Source: Actinokineospora alba (GTDB lineage: Bacteria > Actinomycetota > Actinomycetes > Mycobacteriales > Pseudonocardiaceae). From it: a DNA stretch of 64,000 nt. This document shows, piece after piece, positions 57,269-64,000 of the stretch. The DNA lies in contig NZ_SNXU01000001.1 in the NCBI RefSeq assembly GCF_004362515.1, positions 3,534,001 through 3,598,000 of the forward strand, in the 5' to 3' direction. A model generated the notes under the pieces. The model was not told the origin of the DNA. It saw nothing but the letters and a program-made list of their open reading frames with translations, and made no database searches. The position numbers and the translations under genes are program-made. The stretch's first letter is position 1; each line of letters begins with the position of its first letter.

Positions 57269-57425
57269 CCGCCTCATCACCCCGGCGGGAATCGACCTGC
57301 TGGGGGCTGCGGCGACCGGCGTGATGATGGTGGACCCACGCGGCGGCCTCAACCTTGCACTACAGGGCGCCGACCACGCTGACCTGGCAACCGCGCCTGG
57401 GGCAGACGTCGACCGACCTGAGCGG
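57269..57425 (+). pseudogene. GAF-domain gene remnant
   Basis: A plus-strand reading frame with no start of its own translates to LLGAAATGVMMVDPRGGLN, the opening of a GAF domain as found in GAF-ANTAR proteins, then loses similarity. It lies directly behind an intact GAF-ANTAR gene, so it is probably a decayed second member. Confidence 0.5.
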
Positions 57426-57437
57426 GCTGGACTCGGG

Positions 57438-57686
57438 TCAATCCCAGTCCGGGTCGGCCCGCCCCCGTGCGTCGCCCTCGATGATGGCGACCACACGGGC
57501 CGCCTCACCGTCCTGACCGGCCCGGCCCGCACCACCATCGCCATCGGCGAGACTCCGGCGGGCTTCGCCCACGTCGCACCGCTGCCACGAGCGCAGGACG
57601 CCCACAGCTTCCTCCCGCGCCACCTGGCCGCGAACCGCGCGCAGCACAGACCGCGCCAACTCCTCAGCGTCACGTGGCCCGGACAT
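57438..57686 (-). CDS. Small 82-aa protein, possible ANTAR-like
   Basis: ATG 57686 with GAGGAGGAG upstream, 3 nt behind the 140-aa gene. It begins MSGPRDAEELARSVLRAVRG and continues with AREEAVGVLRSWQRCDVGEARRSL, which faintly resembles an ANTAR helix bundle. No membrane segment. Function unknown. Confidence 0.5.
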   Translation of the reverse strand: MSGPRDAEELARSVLRAVRGQVAREEAVGVLRSWQRCDVGEARRSLADGDGGAGRAGQDGEAARVVAIIEGDARGRADPDWD

Positions 57687-57689
57687 GGA

Positions 57690-58112
57690 CTAACGCTCCT
57701 CCTCGCGGGCCGAAACCGCCACCATTGGCGGGAACCGGTGTGCGACCGGAACCGCGCGCTCGTCCGGTGGCCGCCCAAGGCAGTCACGGGCCTCGCGCAG
57801 GGCGCTCCTGGCCCCGGCGACGTCGGTGCGGGCGAGCTTCTCGCGGGCAGCCCGGACGGCCTGAACGGCAGGTTGGATCCGGCAGGTGTCGCCCGTCGCC
57901 GCGGCCCAGGCCAGTCCGGCCACCAGCAAGTCGTCGAGGTGGCGCGGGTTCACCCGATCGGGTTCCGCGGTGGCGGATAGCTCAAGCAGCACTTTGTCCA
58001 CCGCTGTGCGCAGGTGATGGCCCAGTGGGGGTGTGCAACTGCGTCTGACCAGGGCGGCGTGAGCTGCGGTTGGCTGGTCGGGAACGTGGGTGGGTGCTCG
58101 GTACTCGACCAC
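57690..58112 (-). CDS. Hypothetical 140-aa protein
   Basis: GTG 58112 is chosen because GGAGG lies 6 nt upstream; the frame is open to 58229. The product is helical and Ala/Arg-rich (HHLRTAVDKVLLELSATA, then PAVQAVRAAREKLARTDVAGARSALREA). It is probably co-transcribed with the 82-aa gene. Not recognised. Confidence 0.5.
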   Translation of the reverse strand: MVEYRAPTHVPDQPTAAHAALVRRSCTPPLGHHLRTAVDKVLLELSATAEPDRVNPRHLDDLLVAGLAWAAATGDTCRIQPAVQAVRAAREKLARTDVAGARSALREARDCLGRPPDERAVPVAHRFPPMVAVSAREEER

Positions 58113-58353
58113 AGCGGCCTCCAGGGATGTGTCGCTTCCGGGGCCATCGGTCCCTGAGCAGCGTGTACCCCGAACCGGACGGATTAGTCCGAACGACTCA
58201 ACAGGTCGCACGTCCGTGCGGGCCCACACTGGTGATCAACTGGTACGAATGGCGTATTGACGGGCGCTGTCCGGCGGTGGTTCCGTGATCCACGGGAGAA
58301 ATTTGGATCGGGGGGTCCATGGGGGGCCTTCTCTGACTGCATGGGGAGCAGCA

Positions 58354-61300
58354 GTGTTCAGGAATTCCCGTCGTACGGTTCTGCGCGCCTTCATCGCCTC
58401 GGTCGCCGTGGTCGGACAAGTCGGGCTCGGCGTGAGCGCCGCCGCCGAACCGACCCCGACACCGACCGCGCCGAGTCCGGTCACACCAACCACACCGGCC
58501 GCGCCCGCGCCGCAACCACTCGCGCCGAGTGCGCCCGGCGCGGCCGTGCTCGACGTTCCCGATCTCGGGCCGATCGAGGTCGGGCCGGACGGCCATGTGC
58601 CGGTCAACCGGGAGAAATCCAAGGCGCTGCAAGACATCCAGCCACTTCCGGGGCTCAACCCGGCACCGGGGAAGGTGCCGATCGAGCGCGCGCCGGTGAC
58701 TCCGCAGCCGCCCGTGTCGCCCTACCCGCTGACCATGCCGCAGCGTCCCGGCCAGGAGTTGGTCGACGCCACCGCACGCGACGCACTGGCGACTCTGGGC
58801 CGGGCCGGACGCCTGAAGGCCGACGGCACCCCCGACCTCGACGCGACGAAGCTGCAGCCGCAGGTGTCCTCCGCGCAGGTCATCGACCCGACCAGGCCCG
58901 CGACCATTCAGGAACTGATCGACGCCTTGCTGTCGGGCAACATTCCGCCGCCGCTGCCCGTGGATCCGTTGGCACTGCTGAACGAACTGCCCGACGGCAT
59001 CCCGCGCATCACCTACCGCGTGTGCTCCGAGTCCGCGACCAAGCAGGTCTCCTGCTCGCTCACCCTGCCGCTCGGCGTGCCCGCGATCGTCGACGTCACC
59101 GGTGACCGCACCCCGGACGTGCTGGCCGACCTGCTGCCCGCGGTCGCGGTCGGCGACATCCTCGGCCCGGTCCGCGAGATCCTCGATCTGGAGCGCCAGG
59201 TCAAGGCCGTGACCGACCGGCTCAACATCCTGGCCGAACTGCTCAAAGACCCGCTGAACGTGATCCTGCACCCCGAATGGGTGCTGGAGAAACTCGCGCT
59301 CGACGACCTGCTGCGCGGCCTGAACGCGACCCTGCAGCAGAAGCTGACCGCCCTGCTCGACCTCATCAACGTGGGCCTCGCCTTCCTCGAACTGCGCCTG
59401 CCGACCAGCGAGTTCGCCGGCCGCGACCTGCCCGGCCACGTGTGGGCCGTCTACGACATCCCCAGCCGCAAGCGGCTTTCGCTGGGCTTCGACGGCTTCC
59501 GCCGCGGCAGCAGCCTGCCCACCGGCACCCTCGGCATCTTCACCCTCAACCCGATCCGCGCGCTGCAGGGCATCTTCGACATCAAGGCCACCCTGCTCTC
59601 CGCCGGTGCGGGCGACTCGATGGCGATCACCGCGGGCATGGCGTCGGTGCGCGACGACAGCCGGGGCGACGCCTACGACCCGACGGTCGCGAGCAGCCGG
59701 TTCTCCCCGGTGCCCAACTTCTTCCACGCCCACGCCTACCTCGACCCGGGCGCGGCCGACAGAGGGCAGCGCGCCACCGTCGACTCGAGCAGCAACGTGC
59801 GCACCCACCTCGACGCGCAGGTCCTGTCCAACCGGCCCGAGTCGAGCCGGTTCGACCAGCTCAAGGTCGACACCCTCCCGACAACGGTCTCGGCGACGGT
59901 GACCAGGCCGGTCGGCGGCGGCGAGGCCGACGTCGACTACCGCGCCGACTCCACCATCGACGACGTCCTGTTCGCCGACTACGTCTACTCAGGACAGAGA
60001 CTGGACTGGGCGCTGCAGGCGGGTGCCAAGGCGGTGCCCGCGACCTGGCACGCGAACTTCAAGACCGCCCAGGACAAGGTCACCGCGAACTACACCGCGA
60101 GCAGCAGACTCGCCGCGCTGGACGTGAACTTCTACGACCGCGACCCGGCGATCGTCGGCCGTGGCTCGCTGCGTGACCTGCCGACCCGGCTCGACGTGCT
60201 GGTGGACCGGGCGGCGAGTCACGTCGACCTGAAAGCCGAGCAGGCCATCGGGTCCGCCGCGCTGGCGTTCTCCAAGAACCTCGGCGACTACGCGCCACTC
60301 GACGGCGACCACGCGACCGTGATCACCCGCGACCAGAAGATCGGCGCCAGCGCCCGGATCTCCGGGCTCAAACGGGTCGACGCCTACTACGACAGCCACC
60401 CGCGGCTCGACACCGTGTTCGAGCCGGGCGGCCAGGCGTTCGTCGGCGCGGGGGACATCGACGGCGTGCACAAGGCCAGGCTGGAGGTCTCCAACCTGCC
60501 CGCCACGCTGTCGGTCGACGCCGACACGGCGAACCGGAAGATCTCCTACCGGGCAAGCGACGTGATCCACCGGGTGCATGTCGCGTACACGAACACCCGG
60601 AGCGGGCCGACGCTGTTCGGCACCGTGCACGAGCTGCCGTCCATTGTGGACCTGACCTACGACGTCGGGGCCAAGCCGAGGCTGCTCTACAAGGCGTCGA
60701 GCCGCATCCCGCGGATCGAGCTGTTCGCGAGCCTCGCGCACATCGAAACCCTGCGGCCCAGCGACGACTACTACCTGTCCGCGCTGACCACCGGCGTCCC
60801 GACCAGCGTCGATGTGCTCGTCGACCTGGAGGCCAAGCACCTGCGGGGCGCTCTCGCCGAGACGATGGACGGCATCAACGTGGTCGCCCGGGCACCGCTT
60901 GGCGGCCGCGACTGGACCGCGATCACCGAGTTCGGAAGCATCCCGACCGAGTTCGACGCGGACTGGGCCGACGGGAACTACCGCTTCCGGGCCATCACCG
61001 CGCCGCTGGGCTCGGCCAGGCTCGCCGTGACCAACCACCGCGACACCGTCGCGCCGACCGGCCTGCACGCCGCTGTCCACTATCGACAGTCGACGGGCGA
61101 CCTCGACGCGAGCATGCGGGTGCGCAACCTCACCCACGTCGAGTACTCGAAGACCGAGGGCAACCAGACCTTCCGGCTCGACACCGACACCGGGGGAGCG
61201 CCCGTCTTCGTCGACGCCGAGGCCATCCTGGCCGCCGACACCGACGACACTGTTGACGATACAAAGTTCGCCGTGGCGGGCCGCGTCGACAACCTCCCGA

Positions 61301-64000
61301 GCACCATCCGGGTCGATTACGGCGACGGCAAGCTCAGCTACGGCGCGAACCGCAACATCGGCCTCGCGCTCGACGTCGCCTTCGGCAAGATCGCCGCGCT
61401 CAACGGGTTGGGCGCTCCCTTGTTCGGCAACGGTGTCGCCGCGGTGGCCCGCGGCTGCGCCGACGGCACGGGCTGCAAACGCGACGAAAGCGCGTTCTGC
61501 AAGACGTTCCCGCGCTGCTTCGGCGTGGTCGGCACGGTCAGCCTGCCCGGGCTGCCGACCGCCATCACCGTCGACCTGAACGCGCGCACGGTCGTGCTGG
61601 ACGACTACCGTCCGACCGGCCCACTGCAGGCCTACATCGGCGTGCACGGGCTGATCGACGCCCTGCCCGACTTCAAGGCCATGGCGACCCTGGCGGGTGT
61701 GCCGTCGCCGGTCGACCTGACGGTCGGGCCGATCGACGTCGGCGGCGGCAAGGTCGACGTCGGCTACACCGCCTCGGGTGCGCTCGGCACGCTGACGCTC
61801 GACGTCGACGCGCACACCACAGACCAGCGTTTCCCTGTGCTGCGCGGCAAAGCGTCGGTGTCGAAGCTGCCCGCGTCCATGCGGGTCACCGGTCAACTCG
61901 GCGACCGGACGTCGCTGAGCATGCGGAACTCCGCGTCGGTCGACGAGATCGCGCTGACCGTGACCGGCGACCGCGTCGGGCACCTGCGGGCGGCCGTGCG
62001 GGGTGTTCCCGCCCAGGCGGACGTGGTGGTCGACGCGACCGCCAAGCACGCCGAGGTCACCATGTCCGCGCCGATCAGCGCGGTGACCGCGCTGGTGCGC
62101 GATATCCCGGTGGCGGGCCGAAACTGGTCGGCTTACGGGGATCTGCGGGACATCCCGGCGAAGTTCACCGCCGACTGGGCCGACGGGAACTACCGGCTCG
62201 ACGCGGTGTCCCCGCTCGGGTCGGCGGCCTTCGCGGTGACCAACCACGGCGGCGCCACCTCCCCGGTCGGACCGCACTTCGCCGGGCACTTCCGGGAGCT
62301 GACCCAGGACATGGACGGCAGCGCGCTGATCGCGGGGCTGCGGTCGGTGACCTACACGAAGGACAAGACCGGGTCCAAGGCGACGCTCGACATGGGCGCG
62401 ACGAGGATCGCGTTCGACGGCGACGCGGTGTTCGCCGCGAACGGCGCCGACGACACCCGGATCGCCGCGACCGCGCTGCTCGACACCCCGAACACCGTCG
62501 AGATCGGCATGACCGCGGGCAAGATCACCTATAAGGCGGACAAGCAGGCGGGGTTCCAGGCCGAGGCCTACCTCGGCAAGGTCGCCGCGCTGGGCGGCCT
62601 TGGGGCGCCGCTGTTCGAGAACGGCATCGCCGCCCGGGGCCGGTCCTGCCAGAGCGGCGCGGGCTGCGTGAAGGACGAAAGCCCGTTCTGCACGCTGTTC
62701 GCGAACTGCTTCGGCGCGGTGGCCACGGTCAACCTGCCGGGCCTGCCGAAGACGGTCACCGTCGACTTGAAGACCAAGCAGGTCGACCTGACCGAGTACA
62801 GCCCCGCCGCTGGGGGGCTGCGGCTCTACGCCTCGCTTGACGGCCTGGTGGACAAGGTCCCGCACGCGGCGGGCCTGGTCACGCTCTCCGGGCTGTCGCC
62901 GACGCTGAACCACCTCACGGTCGGCCCGTTCCACCCGGCCGATGCCGACCCGCGCGGCTTCACCTACGCCCACGACGCGCACGGCGCGTCGCTCGGCGGG
63001 GTGGACGTGCGAGTCGAGGCGAAGACGGCCGACTTCGGGACCGTGTACGGCGCGGCGAACCTGTCGAACGTGCCGGGCAAGGTGACCGTCAACGGGCTCT
63101 TCGGCTCGAAGAGCACGGTGCGGGCGGTGGCGTCCGAGGGCATCGGCAGCCTGACCGCGCACGTCACCGCGGCGCTGCAGGGCAATCCGGCATCCGGGCG
63201 GCTCTCGGTCACCGATGTCCCGGCGAAGCTCGACTTCGAGATCACCGGGTTCGGCAAGGGCGCCGTCGGTGCCCCGACGATCACCTACAACGGCAAGACC
63301 GCCGCGGACGCCGCGCAGTCCACACTGGACGGTTCGGCGGAGATCGAGGGTGACCTGATCAAGGCGTTCCCGATCGGCGGGGTGAACATCCCGTTGGCGG
63401 GCAACGCCTACGCCGGGTTCACCGATCTCGGCGCGACCACCACGGTGGTGCTCAACGAGGACACGTCGGTCGCGGTCGACTCCACGCCCAAGACCGCCGA
63501 ACTCAAGCTGGGCGCGACCGTGCACACGTCCTACGCGGTGCAGCAGATCGACCTGGAGGTCTTCAACGAGGACACGCCCGTGGGCAACGCCAAGGGAACC
63601 CTCACTGGGCACGCGGGTGTGCCGAAGATCGAGATCGAGGACTTCCAGCTCGTCCTCAGCGGGTTCAAGCGGATCCGCTTCGTGCCCGGCGCGAACCTGA
63701 GCTACCTCACGACGGGCATCGAGGGTGACTTCGAGAAGGTGTACCTCAAGTTCGGCGGCCTGACCATCGAGCCGGACGTCGACCTCAAGTTCCACGTCGA
63801 CATCCCGGGCCCGGACCAGGAGGTGAAGCTCAAGCTGGACAAGAGCAACACCATCAAGGCGATCCGGTTCCACCTCGCCGACCAGGAGCTGCGGCTGTCG
63901 CGCAAGTTCGACTTCAGCCTGGCCTGCCTGGCGGTCAGCACGCTGCCCGGCAAGTTCGCGACCAGCGAGAACGAGATCACCATCGACGGCACGCCGGGGC
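58354..64000 (+). CDS. Very large secreted protein with internal duplication, 3'-truncated
   Basis: One uninterrupted frame of 1882 codons runs from GTG 58354 (GGGGAG upstream) off the window end. A Sec signal (RAFIASVAVVGQVGLGVSAAA) is followed by a Thr/Pro-rich linker to about residue 65. The rest is dominated by beta-strand-like segments. A segment of about 240 residues is repeated: DWADGNYR at 870 and again at 1274, each ending about 165 residues later in a four-cysteine motif C-x5-C-x7-C-x5-C (C1035-C1055 and C1432-C1452) with KDES or RDES and LPGLP. No catalytic motif, membrane segment or anchor seen so far. Probably a cell-surface or extracellular structural protein; family not recognised. 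Confidence 0.85.
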   Translation, partial: MFRNSRRTVLRAFIASVAVVGQVGLGVSAAAEPTPTPTAPSPVTPTTPAAPAPQPLAPSAPGAAVLDVPDLGPIEVGPDGHVPVNREKSKALQDIQPLPGLNPAPGKVPIERAPVTPQPPVSPYPLTMPQRPGQELVDATARDALATLGRAGRLKADGTPDLDATKLQPQVSSAQVIDPTRPATIQELIDALLSGNIPPPLPVDPLALLNELPDGIPRITYRVCSESATKQVSCSLTLPLGVPAIVDVTGDRTPDVLADLLPAVAVGDILGPVREILDLERQVKAVTDRLNILAELLKDPLNVILHPEWVLEKLALDDLLRGLNATLQQKLTALLDLINVGLAFLELRLPTSEFAGRDLPGHVWAVYDIPSRKRLSLGFDGFRRGSSLPTGTLGIFTLNPIRALQGIFDIKATLLSAGAGDSMAITAGMASVRDDSRGDAYDPTVASSRFSPVPNFFHAHAYLDPGAADRGQRATVDSSSNVRTHLDAQVLSNRPESSRFDQLKVDTLPTTVSATVTRPVGGGEADVDYRADSTIDDVLFADYVYSGQRLDWALQAGAKAVPATWHANFKTAQDKVTANYTASSRLAALDVNFYDRDPAIVGRGSLRDLPTRLDVLVDRAASHVDLKAEQAIGSAALAFSKNLGDYAPLDGDHATVITRDQKIGASARISGLKRVDAYYDSHPRLDTVFEPGGQAFVGAGDIDGVHKARLEVSNLPATLSVDADTANRKISYRASDVIHRVHVAYTNTRSGPTLFGTVHELPSIVDLTYDVGAKPRLLYKASSRIPRIELFASLAHIETLRPSDDYYLSALTTGVPTSVDVLVDLEAKHLRGALAETMDGINVVARAPLGGRDWTAITEFGSIPTEFDADWADGNYRFRAITAPLGSARLAVTNHRDTVAPTGLHAAVHYRQSTGDLDASMRVRNLTHVEYSKTEGNQTFRLDTDTGGAPVFVDAEAILAADTDDTVDDTKFAVAGRVDNLPSTIRVDYGDGKLSYGANRNIGLALDVAFGKIAALNGLGAPLFGNGVAAVARGCADGTGCKRDESAFCKTFPRCFGVVGTVSLPGLPTAITVDLNARTVVLDDYRPTGPLQAYIGVHGLIDALPDFKAMATLAGVPSPVDLTVGPIDVGGGKVDVGYTASGALGTLTLDVDAHTTDQRFPVLRGKASVSKLPASMRVTGQLGDRTSLSMRNSASVDEIALTVTGDRVGHLRAAVRGVPAQADVVVDATAKHAEVTMSAPISAVTALVRDIPVAGRNWSAYGDLRDIPAKFTADWADGNYRLDAVSPLGSAAFAVTNHGGATSPVGPHFAGHFRELTQDMDGSALIAGLRSVTYTKDKTGSKATLDMGATRIAFDGDAVFAANGADDTRIAATALLDTPNTVEIGMTAGKITYKADKQAGFQAEAYLGKVAALGGLGAPLFENGIAARGRSCQSGAGCVKDESPFCTLFANCFGAVATVNLPGLPKTVTVDLKTKQVDLTEYSPAAGGLRLYASLDGLVDKVPHAAGLVTLSGLSPTLNHLTVGPFHPADADPRGFTYAHDAHGASLGGVDVRVEAKTADFGTVYGAANLSNVPGKVTVNGLFGSKSTVRAVASEGIGSLTAHVTAALQGNPASGRLSVTDVPAKLDFEITGFGKGAVGAPTITYNGKTAADAAQSTLDGSAEIEGDLIKAFPIGGVNIPLAGNAYAGFTDLGATTTVVLNEDTSVAVDSTPKTAELKLGATVHTSYAVQQIDLEVFNEDTPVGNAKGTLTGHAGVPKIEIEDFQLVLSGFKRIRFVPGANLSYLTTGIEGDFEKVYLKFGGLTIEPDVDLKFHVDIPGPDQEVKLKLDKSNTIKAIRFHLADQELRLSRKFDFSLACLAVSTLPGKFATSENEITIDGTPG

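Noticed and set aside
58198..59808. 536-codon minus-strand open frame
   Set aside because: Same reason: a shadow of the first third of the large secreted protein.
59989..63873. 1294-codon minus-strand open frame
   Set aside because: It is antisense to the plus-strand secreted protein. The plus frame has a signal peptide, ribosome site, duplicated cysteine motif and natural composition; the minus frame is a low-diversity Arg/Val/Gly/Asp shadow.

Overview
The window is high-GC DNA with dense third-position G/C genes, GTG starts, ATGA/GTGA gene overlaps, NarL-type two-component systems, MbtH, GAF-ANTAR, DUF2795 and IdeR/DmdR1-type iron boxes. This points to a filamentous actinomycete, probably of the Pseudonocardiaceae or a close relative (inference; no rRNA or tRNA gene is present).

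Layout. 1-3742: 3' part of a secreted M4-M28 double metalloprotease, a TrmB/LuxR-type regulator and a small unknown gene. 3966-6283 (minus): a compact four-gene operon of a cyanobactin-PatA-like subtilase, a 61-residue CGGC protein, a free-standing protein resembling the PatG C-terminal domain, and a small six-cysteine CBM14-like protein. No described pathway that I know has this composition. 6547-10884: housekeeping and stress genes (alpha/beta hydrolase, PEBP, DUF2795, SRPBCC, glycoside-hydrolase debranching enzyme). 11070-18395: a two-component system, a TAP-like lipoprotein hydrolase, a second TrmB/LuxR regulator beside a second secreted metalloprotease (whose signal peptide is out of frame), and bacterioferritin.

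18480-46523 is an iron island. It holds Bfd, a FecE/FecC/FecD-type Fe-siderophore importer, a thioesterase-aryl carrier fusion, a cyclization-type NRPS module, a small linker gene, MbtH and a 4658-residue four-module NRPS, all on the minus strand. Divergent from these lie an EntS-like exporter, a lipoprotein siderophore binder, a salicylate-AMP ligase and a salicylate synthase. Five 19-bp iron boxes sit at the expected promoters. Together they predict a salicylate-capped oxazoline/thiazoline peptide siderophore with the order salicylate - ring (Cys/Ser/Thr) - Gly - X - D-Ser - Y; X and Y are not decided by the sequence.

46528-58112: amidohydrolase, small secreted protein, a repeat-rich intergenic block (two copies of a large palindromic element and a 41-bp tandem repeat), 1-Cys peroxiredoxin, an ABC exporter, a second two-component system, VOC and phosphatase-like proteins, a GAF-ANTAR regulator, gene remnants and two small genes. 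From 58354 to the window end runs one uninterrupted, very large secreted protein (over 1880 codons, no stop) with an internal duplication. The long minus-strand frames opposite it are shadows.

Repeats and palindromes are unusually common between genes: a three-copy dispersed palindromic element, 30- and 31-bp perfect inverted repeats, and a repeated 85-bp terminator-like sequence.
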